Below, piece after piece: positions 45,563 through 52,681 of a DNA stretch of 64,000 nt. Source of the stretch: Flavivirga amylovorans (lineage in GTDB: Bacteria > Bacteroidota > Bacteroidia > Flavobacteriales > Flavobacteriaceae); NCBI RefSeq assembly GCF_030540875.1, contig NZ_JAUOEM010000007.1, positions 62,001 to 126,000 of the forward strand, written 5' to 3'. Numbering within the stretch: position 1 is the first letter of the stretch; each line of letters begins with the position of its first letter. Both the position numbers and the translations under genes were made by a program. The notes beneath the pieces are model-generated. The model had not been told where the DNA came from, made no database searches, and saw only the letters and a program-made list of their open reading frames with translations.

Positions 45563-46729
45563 TTAACACGGTGCCCGTTTTTGTTGTACCACTTTAATCT
45601 TCTTCTTTAGGCCAAAAAGTGGTCTAATATATTTCCAACGACGAATTAAGAATTCATAAAAAAACCATGAAAAAATAAAAGTGCCTAAAATCATTATTGA
45701 AGACTTTACAACTAACGACCAATCTAATTTTATTAGGTAATAGGCAATCACAATCATAATAGTCTGATGTAAAATGTAGAATGGGTAAACTGCTTCGTTG
45801 GCATAATTTAATAAATTACTTTTTCTATTTAAGTATGTGGCTGAAAATCCAAATAAAGCGAGTATCCAAGACCATAAGTTAGCAATTTTAAAGAAAGCTT
45901 CTGTGTAATGTCTTATATGTGAATCTTGATATTGATGTGTGATAAATAGCATGATACTAAAGCTTAATATTCCTGCTATTAAAAAGTGTTTTCTATACCT
46001 TTTAGCAGTACGCCAAAAGGTGTCTTTTATAGAAATTAGGATAAATCCATAGAAAAATAATGTTATGCAATTTATAAAAGTGAACCAGTCGTTTAATAAG
46101 GCATGAGTAACTGGAAAGATAGGTTCGATTAAGGTTTCAATGAAATATAATGGAATGATAAAAATGTATAATCCTATAGGCCTAACTGTTATTCTTTTTA
46201 TCCAAGAAATGAACTTATTATTTGGATGATTTTTTAGGTAGAAGAACAAAGGGATTAATATAATTGAGAAAACCAACAAATAAGGCAAAAACCATAAATG
46301 GTGCCAACTAAAATTACCTTCTGGATAAATTCCAATAAATAATTGACTGGGCCAAAAATCAAAATAGTTTCCAGCAAACTGATTTTTATCTAATCGTTCA
46401 AAATATATTTGAGGAGAAATAATACAAATCATTCCGAATATTAGGGGTAATCCTAGTCTTTTAATACGTTCCACAGTAAATTGCGCTCCGGTTCTTTTTT
46501 GTAAAGCATAATAGGTCCCCATACCAGAAATAACAAATAATATGGGCAGTCGCCATTGATTGAGAAACCACATAGGATAGACTAACCGATCATATATGAC
46601 ATTATTTTTTATATGAAATTCCCAAGGAACAAAAAACATTCCCACATGGTAAAAAATTAGTAATCCAAATACTATTACTCTTAACCAATCTAAATCGTGT
46701 CTACGCATCAAATCTATTTTTTTGATCAA
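45563..46729 (-). CDS. Acyltransferase family 3 membrane protein
   Basis: The 388-residue protein has about ten membrane helices and the family opening 'RRHDLDWLRVIVFGLLIFYH' (9-28), whose Arg and His are typical of PF01757 O-acyltransferases (OpgC/OafA type). Such enzymes acylate exported glycans or other small molecules at the membrane. ATG at 46729 or the second Met (residue 8) could be the start. The last residues ('VVQQKRAPC') run directly into transposase-relic DNA, so the natural C-terminus may have been replaced. It is upstream neighbour to a LytTR regulator gene. Confidence 0.85.
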   Translation of the reverse strand: MIKKIDLMRRHDLDWLRVIVFGLLIFYHVGMFFVPWEFHIKNNVIYDRLVYPMWFLNQWRLPILFVISGMGTYYALQKRTGAQFTVERIKRLGLPLIFGMICIISPQIYFERLDKNQFAGNYFDFWPSQLFIGIYPEGNFSWHHLWFLPYLLVFSIILIPLFFYLKNHPNNKFISWIKRITVRPIGLYIFIIPLYFIETLIEPIFPVTHALLNDWFTFINCITLFFYGFILISIKDTFWRTAKRYRKHFLIAGILSFSIMLFITHQYQDSHIRHYTEAFFKIANLWSWILALFGFSATYLNRKSNLLNYANEAVYPFYILHQTIMIVIAYYLIKLDWSLVVKSSIMILGTFIFSWFFYEFLIRRWKYIRPLFGLKKKIKVVQQKRAPC

Positions 46730-46801
46730 ACTATTAAAAAAAAGTATTGTTATTTTTTAAATGTGATGACTGACAAACTTTAGTGATGAGAAGCAAGATA
46801 T

Positions 46802-47641
46802 TTAATGAGAATTCATCTTTTCATTAAATATTGAAATCATATTTCTTGAAACAGGAATGATGTTAGAACAGTTTTTAAGTAGTAATTTATAGCCTTGTGC
46901 ATTACCTGAAACAGAATCAATTTGGCTCATATTAACAATGTAAGAACGATGTGTTTTTATATAGTTGGAATAAGAGTCCAAAATATTTTCCAAACTTTTC
47001 ATTGTTAGTCTTTTTAATATTTTACTTCCGTTGATTAAAAATAATTCAACATAATTACCTTCTGCTTTTGCGTATAAAATATTTTCCGAATCAACATCCA
47101 ATTCATTTATATATGACGAAATTTCGTTAGCGATAGTAGCAGTTGATTTTGAAATATTAAGGGCATTTGCATTTTTGACATTTTTAGTGTTTAGTCTGTG
47201 GTGATTTACAGGTACTAATATAAATGCAAATAAAATCCCAACTAGAAAGGTGTTTCGTAACTCTTCGTAAAAATATTGTAAAGACCAATTATTGGGATTA
47301 TCGTAGATAATATCTCTAATAAGAAATTGTACAATGCCTACAAAAAGTAAAAACAAAGCGATTAAAATTATTTCTTTTTTTATAGTCCAATTCTCTTTTT
47401 CAAATGAAGATATTTTTAAAGAAAAAAATATTAAAACCATAAAAACAGGAGTACATGAATGTATTAAAGTAATCCAAAAGTATCCCATTTTATGTTCAGG
47501 TTGATAAACTTCAAAAGGCTCAAAAAAATAACCAAATAAAAGGGTCATAATGAATAATAAGCCTGTTATTATGTATAATTCTTTCCCTTGATAATAAAAA
47601 GGGTATGCTTGAGATAAAAAGTTTGAAATTTTTCTTTTCAA
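46802..47641 (-). CDS. Membrane-bound LytTR-family transcription regulator
   Basis: The 279-residue protein (from TTG at 47641) has four membrane helices (about 20-130) followed by a C-terminal LytTR DNA-binding domain with 'ENILYAKAEGNYVELFLING', 'RLTMKSLENIL' and 'YIKTHRSYIVNMSQIDSV' (in parts). This simple helix-bundle plus LytTR layout is common in Bacteroidota and needs no separate histidine kinase. The frame stays open to a TTG at 47674, but that start lies inside the palindromic repeat and I do not use it. It may regulate the adjoining acyltransferase gene. Confidence 0.85.
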   Translation of the reverse strand: MKRKISNFLSQAYPFYYQGKELYIITGLLFIMTLLFGYFFEPFEVYQPEHKMGYFWITLIHSCTPVFMVLIFFSLKISSFEKENWTIKKEIILIALFLLFVGIVQFLIRDIIYDNPNNWSLQYFYEELRNTFLVGILFAFILVPVNHHRLNTKNVKNANALNISKSTATIANEISSYINELDVDSENILYAKAEGNYVELFLINGSKILKRLTMKSLENILDSYSNYIKTHRSYIVNMSQIDSVSGNAQGYKLLLKNCSNIIPVSRNMISIFNEKMNSH

Positions 47642-47670
47642 TTTAAAGTAAGGTGTTTTTTGTATTAAAC

Positions 47671-47737
47671 ACAACGGTTCAAATAAAAAGCCGTTTTTAA
47701 TGCTTTTTATTTTGTGTTAGTCATTGTTGTAACACGT
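47671..47737 (-). repeat. Cassette-like palindromic spacer, copy 2
   Basis: It is about 90% identical to copy 1 over 47671-47721 (inner stem AAATAAAAA / TTTTTATTT). It continues to GTTGTAACACG (47727-47737), the inverted form of the GTGTTACAAC arm of copy 1. The outer ACAAC (47671) and GTTGT (47727) can pair. Confidence 0.75.
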
Positions 47738-47762
47738 TATTTTACTTCAATTAAATTTTGCT

Positions 47763-48143
47763 CTATTTTGAGCCTCTTTTTTTCAGTCGAGTATTTAATT
47801 CCAGTGTATAATTTCCGCTCTCAATTTTTTTCTCTCCAACGTAGTCAATCGGCAAAATTAGAGCGGTAAACCACTCGTCATATTTGAACATTCGCTTTAT
47901 AATAACAGTTACTTCAATTCCATTATTCTTCTATATGTAAGGAACTTTTATAAATTCAGAATATTTATTTTTCCAAACATCTTTTATTACGTATTCGTTT
48001 CTGCCAATTTCTAACTTCGCCTCCTTAATATAATATTTTCCATTATTGAATATCCTCAAATTAACAGAGTCGGTTTCTACATTATTTTGACAATAACATA
48101 ATGTCGAAATTAAAGGTAAAATTCCTAAAATGAGTTTTTTCAT
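47763..48143 (-). pseudogene. Secreted small protein gene interrupted by an in-frame TAG
   Basis: Translation starts at 48143 with a signal peptide ('LILGILPLISTLCYCQ') and continues through 'SVNLRIFNNGKYYIKEAKLE' to 'KYSEFIKVPYI', where TAG (47931-47933) ends it after 70 residues. The same frame then continues without a shift as 'KNNGIEVTVIIKRMFKYDEW', 'LILPIDYVGEKKIESGNYTL' and 'NTRLKKRGSK' to a second TAG at 47763. The downstream part reads as a beta-rich domain end, so the gene was about 126 codons before one nonsense mutation. It is bracketed by GTGTTACAAC-type arms on both sides. Confidence 0.75.
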
Positions 48144-48146
48144 AAT

Positions 48147-48156
48147 GTGTTACAAC
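48147..48156 (-). repeat. GTGTTACAAC arm upstream of the nonsense-mutated gene
   Basis: This ten-base word equals the outer arm of the cassette-like spacers. On the minus strand it reads GTTGTAACAC and ends three bases before the ATG. A small hairpin TTGTGTTTACACAA precedes it. Confidence 0.6.
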
Positions 48157-48342
48157 TATTGTGTAAACACAATATTTTGTTTATTCCTTTATATTTCTGG
48201 ATATACGTAATAAAGCTTCGTTTATTTCTATTATAGACAAATCAAATATAAGAAATGACTTTCATAATTAAATGATGTCTTAACTTTAAATTCTAAGAAG
48301 TTTGTAATTCTATTATAGCAAGGAAGTAGTTAAAAAAACCAT

Positions 48343-48594
48343 CTATTTAAAATCATCTTTTTCTATTTTGAAATCTAATAATTCTTTAGGGTTAACATTT
48401 AAACCCTTAGATATTTTAATTAAAGTACGAAAAGTAATATTTGTTTTTCCTTTTTCAATCTTGCTAAAATCGCTTGGGTCTATATCACATAGTGCATCTA
48501 CCTCTTCAAGGGTATAGTTTCTACGCTCTCTAAGTTCTTTAACTCTTTTGCCAAAAACGATTAAAAGTTTATTTAATGCATTATCAACGTTCAT
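48343..48594 (-). CDS. XRE-family helix-turn-helix regulator
   Basis: The 83-residue protein is essentially one HTH domain of Cro/cI type: 'RVKELRERRNYTLEEVDALC' (17-36), 'DIDPSDFSKIEKGKTN' (37-52) and 'TLIKISKGLNVNPKELLDF'. It would bind an operator as a dimer. A second, longer XRE gene lies 46 bases upstream on the same strand, so the two may be co-transcribed. No toxin or phage gene is linked. Confidence 0.88.
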   Translation of the reverse strand: MNVDNALNKLLIVFGKRVKELRERRNYTLEEVDALCDIDPSDFSKIEKGKTNITFRTLIKISKGLNVNPKELLDFKIEKDDFK

Positions 48595-48640
48595 TACTTC
48601 TATTTTGAGTGAAGATCTAACCTTTGTATAACAATATAAC

Positions 48641-49012
48641 TTAGCTTCTTTTCTTTAGTAAATTATATTTGTTCGTGATTGTTGTTTTCAAAAAAGTATA
48701 ATAGTCCCTTTTGTCCTGAGTAAGTTTATTTTCAAGCTTTAAAGACTCTTCTACAATGGATAATAAATTATCTTTACTTTTTAAAATAAATAAGTTAGAA
48801 AAATCAACATCTAATTGTTGACTTATAGAATATATCTTATCCCAACCGCTAACGTTTTCAAATCTTTCTACTCTTCCCACCATTGTTGGATTTGAGCCTA
48901 ACATTAAAGAAAGGCTGTGTTGAGAAAGTCCTTTCTTTAGTCTAGCTAGTCTAAGAACACATCCTAATTGAATATTTAAAAGATGTAATTCTATTTCTCC
49001 ATACTTTCCCAT
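48641..49012 (-). CDS. XRE-family helix-turn-helix regulator with C-terminal extension
   Basis: The 123-residue protein has an HTH at about residues 17-70 ('VLRLARLKKGLSQHSLSLML', 'GSNPTMVGRVERFE') and a C-terminal lysine/leucine-rich tail of about 45 residues that looks helical. The sequence 'QQLDVDFSNLF' closes the HTH domain as in other flavobacterial XRE proteins. A 14-base perfect palindrome lies 36 bases upstream of its start and is a plausible operator. Confidence 0.85.
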   Translation of the reverse strand: MGKYGEIELHLLNIQLGCVLRLARLKKGLSQHSLSLMLGSNPTMVGRVERFENVSGWDKIYSISQQLDVDFSNLFILKSKDNLLSIVEESLKLENKLTQDKRDYYTFLKTTITNKYNLLKKRS

Positions 49013-49047
49013 AGTGTAAAATTTGAAAAAATAGCCTAGTTAATTCG

Positions 49048-49061
49048 ATACAAATTTGTAT
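49048..49061 (-). promoter_or_regulatory. Candidate operator palindrome for the XRE gene pair
   Basis: ATACAAATTTGTAT is a perfect 14-base palindrome located 36-49 bases upstream of the longer XRE gene start, in the expected promoter zone. Autoregulation by one of the two regulators is the natural inference. Confidence 0.45.
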
Positions 49062-49151
49062 TGAATAAATATTTTACTATATTGTACTCAATTATGTAAT
49101 TTTGCGATTCTTTATATCAAAAATATTGAAGCATTCGCTTTGAATCTCGCG

Positions 49152-49252
49152 CTAGAAAACTGGTGATTTTATAGGAACGAGGTGATAAGTAAGATGCTCG
49201 CGTCTTTGGGCGTGGGCTCGCTTGCTGTTCCTCGGTATACCAGTACCTCTAG
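49152..49252. other. GC-richer segment with three nested inverted arms
   Basis: CTAG (49152)/CTAG (49249), ACTGGT (49159)/ACCAGT (49239) and AGGAAC (49173)/GTTCCT (49227) are co-axial inverted pairs. The whole can fold as one long stem with a GC-rich head. It could be a structured RNA, a transposon end or a recombination site; I cannot assign it. Confidence 0.45.
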
Positions 49253-49380
49253 TGCAATAAGTTGAGTTCCACGCCTTTTTTGTTTCCAAACATCACAGGT
49301 TTTATTAGGGTTTGTCTCATTTATTTAGGCAACTTCAAGTTGTATATTATAATACCTAAATCCACTAAAAATGGAATTAA

Positions 49381-49402
49381 CCTGCCTGTCCGGACAGGTA
49401 GG
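49381..49402. repeat. Near-perfect 22-base palindrome centred on TCCGGA
   Basis: CCTGCCTGTCC and GGACAGGTAGG are inverted copies with one mismatch. It is a common type of flavobacterial intergenic palindrome. Confidence 0.55.
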
Positions 49403-49450
49403 CTCAACTTATAATCTTAAAAGCTTAAGTAAAACGTAAAAATGTAACTT

Positions 49451-49579
49451 ATGGAAAAAACAGAAACGTATACACTGCCAGACAGTTTTATACTGCCACA
49501 TTATGCCATTATAGCCACATTAATGGTACTACTAGATAAATCTGAGCTAACAATGCCGTTAAAAAACATTGTAAAATAG
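49451..49579 (+). CDS. Doubtful 42-residue ORF at island edge
   Basis: The frame encodes 'METYTLPDSFILPHY'-like sequence (it starts MEKTETYTLPDSFILPHYAI) and ends in 'PLKNIVK'. I recognise no family. A second short frame follows at 49612 and the two may be pieces of one decayed gene. Coding status is uncertain. Confidence 0.25.
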   Translation: MEKTETYTLPDSFILPHYAIIATLMVLLDKSELTMPLKNIVK

Positions 49580-49611
49580 GGTTAAAGGTTATTGGTATCA
49601 TTCATGCCGAC

Positions 49612-49797
49612 ATGAGCTACAACACAGGAACGAATCTTTTATCAAGAAAAGGATTTGATGGATTCTTTAAGTTATTTCCTGCTATATATTTTAACAATAG
49701 AGCATTGATTCCAGCAAATATGATTATCGACAATATAGAATTGTGTGTTAAAGCAAATAAGGTATTATGTGTTGACAAGAAGGAACTAACCCTGTAA
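49612..49797 (+). CDS. Doubtful 61-residue ORF before the thioesterase gene
   Basis: The frame encodes 'MSYNTGTNLLSRKGFDGFF' and continues 'KLFPAIYFNNRALIPANMII'. No family is recognised, and no promoter or ribosome site is visible. It ends one base before the convergent thioesterase gene stop. It could be a remnant together with the preceding short frame. Confidence 0.3.
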   Translation: MSYNTGTNLLSRKGFDGFFKLFPAIYFNNRALIPANMIIDNIELCVKANKVLCVDKKELTL

Positions 49798-49798
49798 T

Positions 49799-50308
49799 TT
49801 ATTCAAATAAAGCTTTTAATTCTGTAGCCTCATTTGGTTTTATTTTTCCAGCTAATAATAAACTTAATTGTTTACGACGCAATGCCGCATCAAAGCGTTC
49901 TTTTTCTAAAGCAGTTTCTGGAGCAATTTCGGGGATTGCTATAGGGCGTCCTGTTTCATCTACCGCCACAAAGGTGTAAATAGCTTCATTAGCTTTTGTT
50001 TTATCTCCCGATTCTCTATCTTCTATCCAGACATCAATAAACACCTCCATAGACGTTTTAAAAGCACGAGATACTTTAGCTTGAACAGTGACAACACTCC
50101 CTAAAGGAACGGCTCTATTAAAGGCCACATGATTCACAGAAGCGGTTACTACAATACGTCTTGAGTGGCGTCTTGCCGCAATACTTGCAGCGCGATCCAT
50201 TCTTGCTAGTAATTCCCCTCCAAATAAATTGTTTAAAGGGTTGGTTTCACCAGGCAAAACCATGTCGGTAAGGATCGTTTTAGATTGTTCAGGAGTGTTT
50301 GCTTTCAT
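49799..50308 (-). CDS. Acyl-CoA thioesterase (hotdog fold)
   Basis: The 169-residue protein hydrolyses acyl-CoA to free acid and CoA. It has the hotdog core with 'MVLPGETNPLNNLFGGELLARMD' in parts ('GETNPLNNLFGGELLARMD', about 19-37), followed by 'AASIAARRHSRRIVVTASVN' and 'VDVWIEDRESGDKTKANEAI' type strands. Length and sequence match the YciA/BFIT-like cytosolic thioesterases. I start at ATG 50308; a GTG directly upstream is also possible. It marks the return to core genes after the island. Confidence 0.88.
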   Translation of the reverse strand: MKANTPEQSKTILTDMVLPGETNPLNNLFGGELLARMDRAASIAARRHSRRIVVTASVNHVAFNRAVPLGSVVTVQAKVSRAFKTSMEVFIDVWIEDRESGDKTKANEAIYTFVAVDETGRPIAIPEIAPETALEKERFDAALRRKQLSLLLAGKIKPNEATELKALFE

Positions 50309-50375
50309 CACATGAATTTAATAATGTGGCAAAGTTAAGTATTAAAGCAGTAAAATATGAGTGAATTTGTAAAAA

Positions 50376-51314
50376 CTAATCTAGTTTTCTAACATCTAAC
50401 CAAGCATCTATGTTATGCGTGTTCTTTATAGTTCTTAAAGCTTTTAAAGCCTCAAGTCTATCTTCGTAACTTGCATAAACAACTTGGTGTAAACCGTATC
50501 TGTTAACACCGATTTTTCTGGCGCTGAAACCTTCTGCTTTAAGTTGTTGAACCTTTTTGTTGCAGTTTTCTTCAAATCTAAATGCGCCAGCAATAATATG
50601 GTAGTTACCAGTTTGCTTCGTGACATTTAAATTAATAGCAGGAAACGGATTTAAATTAAATGTTGCTTGTTGTATTTTAGAGTCTAATTGTTGAGCAGCT
50701 TCTTCTTGTGCTAATTGATTGTGTTCCTCAACTTTATTCACGTAATAATTAGCGCCACCAAGACCACCAAGTGTTAAGGCTACTAAAGCAATTGCAGCAT
50801 ATTTTAAATAGGACGGTGCCGTTTTACGCTTTTCGGGTGTAATAGCAATAGGAATTACTTTTTCGATTTTTTCAACCTCTTTTTTGTAAACCTCACGAGT
50901 TACTTTTGGAGATACAAATTGAGATAGACCAAAAGAATCTGTTAGGTAATTAAGATGGTTTGAAGGTTCAAATACAATTTTACCTTCACTGTTAAAAACA
51001 ATCTCTCCAATGTTTTTAAAAGTAAGCGTTTCTCCTTGAGTTAGATAATTCTTTAATATATGTACCCGCTTTTCAATTTTTTTACTGGCAACTTCAAAAG
51101 GGATTTTTTCCACATCTGCAATATAATGTGCTAATAAACCATCATTTTTTTGAATTTGCTCATTAAATGATACCGTTTTACTAGGCGGATAAAAAGCATT
51201 TGTGGTTTCATGAATGGTCGCAGATACGCGTTGTGTTAAAAAAGCACCAAACTCAGGAATGGTAACACATTCATATCTATATAATAAATCGCTTATGTAG
51301 GTCTCTAATTGCAT
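50376..51314 (-). CDS. HU-CCDC81 and SPOR domain membrane protein
   Basis: The 312-residue protein begins with 'YISDLLYRYECVTIPEFGAF' (5-24), the bacterial HU-CCDC81 module, followed by a second related module up to about residue 140. One membrane helix lies at about 170-190 ('YAAIALVALTLGGLGGANYY'). The C-terminal 75 residues ('NYHIIAGAFRFEENCNKKVQ', 'GFSARKIGVNRYGLHQVVYA') form a SPOR domain that binds denuded peptidoglycan at the septum. The protein therefore links a DNA- or protein-binding cytoplasmic part to the division site. Confidence 0.88.
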   Translation of the reverse strand: MQLETYISDLLYRYECVTIPEFGAFLTQRVSATIHETTNAFYPPSKTVSFNEQIQKNDGLLAHYIADVEKIPFEVASKKIEKRVHILKNYLTQGETLTFKNIGEIVFNSEGKIVFEPSNHLNYLTDSFGLSQFVSPKVTREVYKKEVEKIEKVIPIAITPEKRKTAPSYLKYAAIALVALTLGGLGGANYYVNKVEEHNQLAQEEAAQQLDSKIQQATFNLNPFPAINLNVTKQTGNYHIIAGAFRFEENCNKKVQQLKAEGFSARKIGVNRYGLHQVVYASYEDRLEALKALRTIKNTHNIDAWLDVRKLD

Positions 51315-51417
51315 AAAACAAAGTTAAAAAATTATGCTTTCATATAAAATTTAGACACAAGTATTTATTAACAGTATAAAAATCCTTTTATTGCAGCTTT
51401 AAAATCAATGATATAGC

Positions 51418-52521
51418 ATGACAGAAAATGATTTGTTTTATACTTTGGCGTTGCAACATGTGCCTAATATTGGGGATATAACAGCAAAACGTCTTATTTC
51501 ACATTGTGGTACTGCTGAAGCTGTTTTAAAGGAAAAGAGGCAAAACCTGCTTAAAATTGGCGGTGTAGGAAGTGTTATTTTAAGTGATTTATTTAAGTCG
51601 TATCATTTACAGGCTGCAGAAAAGGAAATAGACTTTATAAAATCGAATAAGATAAAGGTCTCTTATTTTATGGGAGACCATTACCCCCCAAAACTAAAAC
51701 ATTGTATTGATGGCCCTATTTTATTGTTTCAATCTGGGAATATTAATTTAAAACAACAACAGCTTATTAGTATTGTAGGCGCTCGTAAAATTACAACTAG
51801 CGGCATGGCATTTTGTGAAGAGTTAGTGGAAACTTTAGCACCGTATAACCCTATTATTATTTCTGGATTTGCTTATGGAACAGATATTACGGCACATAAG
51901 GTAGCTATTAAAAACAAGTTACAAACTATTGCTTGTTTAGCGCATGGATTGAACCAAATTTACCCCAAAACACATAAAAAATACATGATTGATATGGAGA
52001 AGAATGGTGGCTTTTTTACCGATTTTTGGAGTAGTGATTCATTTGATAGAAATAATTTTTTAAAAAGAAATAGAATTATTGCAGGTTTAAGTGAAGCAAC
52101 CATCGTTATAGAATCTGCTGAAAAAGGAGGGAGTTTGGTGACTGCAGATATTGCTAATTCTTACAATAGAGATGTTTTTGCTGTTCCGGGAAGAACTACA
52201 GATAGCCAGAGTATGGGGTGTAATAATTTAATAAAGCATCAAAAAGCACATATGCTTACCACACCTCTGGATGTACCCTATATTCTCAACTGGGAATTAG
52301 AAGAACCCAATAAACCAGCTATACAAAAACAATTGTTTGTAGAATTGGATACTACAGAAAAAACCATTTATTCATATTTAAAAGAAAACGAAAAACAACA
52401 ACTAGACACGATTGCTATTAATTGTAAGATGCCTATTTTTAAAATAGCAAGCGTATTACTTGCTATGGAACTTAAAGGAGTTATTAGACCGTTACCTGGG
52501 AAATTGTTTGAGGTTGTTTAA
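51418..52521 (+). CDS. dprA: DNA-processing protein DprA
   Basis: DprA loads RecA on incoming single-stranded DNA during natural transformation. The 367-residue protein has an N-terminal helix-hairpin-helix-like part ('ALQHVPNIGDITAKRLI', 11-27), the Rossmann-like DprA fold ('SIVGARKITTSGMAF', about 118-132; 'IISGFAYGTDITAHKVAI'; 'AVPGRTTDSQSMGCNNLIKH') and a C-terminal winged-helix (DML1-like) segment. Length fits the family. The window also carries recA. Confidence 0.95.
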   Translation: MTENDLFYTLALQHVPNIGDITAKRLISHCGTAEAVLKEKRQNLLKIGGVGSVILSDLFKSYHLQAAEKEIDFIKSNKIKVSYFMGDHYPPKLKHCIDGPILLFQSGNINLKQQQLISIVGARKITTSGMAFCEELVETLAPYNPIIISGFAYGTDITAHKVAIKNKLQTIACLAHGLNQIYPKTHKKYMIDMEKNGGFFTDFWSSDSFDRNNFLKRNRIIAGLSEATIVIESAEKGGSLVTADIANSYNRDVFAVPGRTTDSQSMGCNNLIKHQKAHMLTTPLDVPYILNWELEEPNKPAIQKQLFVELDTTEKTIYSYLKENEKQQLDTIAINCKMPIFKIASVLLAMELKGVIRPLPGKLFEVV

Positions 52522-52566
52522 TTCCTGCCTTTCGTCTTCGCTCAAGATAAACTACAGCAGGAATCT
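52521..52566. repeat. Composite REP-like element after dprA
   Basis: ATTCCTGC and GCAGGAAT enclose the core TTTCGTCTTCGCTCAAGATA AACTA, nearly the same core as at 35348 but with other arms. Confidence 0.65.
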
Positions 52567-52657
52567 TATACCAGAAGTTTTTTTGTTATTGAAATATTGT
52601 TGCTTTTATAATTAAAACCTTAAATGACTTATTTATGGGGTATAATCTGATTAATGA

Positions 52658-52679
52658 GATTCCTGCCTTCGCAGGAATA
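52658..52679. repeat. REP-like hairpin (GATTCCTGC-GCAGGAATA)
   Basis: ATTCCTGC and GCAGGAAT pair (8 bp) around CTTC, three bases from the trpS stop. It shares its arms with the composite element 90 bases upstream. Confidence 0.75.
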
Positions 52680-52681
52680 AG

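Larger units (their letters stand above)
49013..49450. other. 438-base region: operator candidate, structured GC-richer islet and palindrome
   Basis: No convincing gene. It contains the ATACAAATTTGTAT palindrome (49048-49061), a GC-richer segment with nested inverted arms (49152-49252) and a near-perfect 22-base palindrome at 49381-49402 built on TGTCCGGACA. The DNA between is AT-rich without recognisable content. Confidence 0.5.

Noticed and set aside
47642-47674. Earlier TTG start for the LytTR gene
   Set aside because: It would translate the palindromic spacer; a TTG at 47641 gives a normal start.
43944-47737. Integron attC sites
   Set aside because: The direct-repeat and palindrome layout is similar, but arms GTGTTACAAC/GTTGTAACAC do not fit RYYYAAC/GTTRRRY and no integrase gene is in the window; I report them only as cassette-like spacers.
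48343-49012. Toxin-antitoxin module made by the two XRE genes
   Set aside because: Both encode HTH regulators and neither neighbour looks like a toxin.
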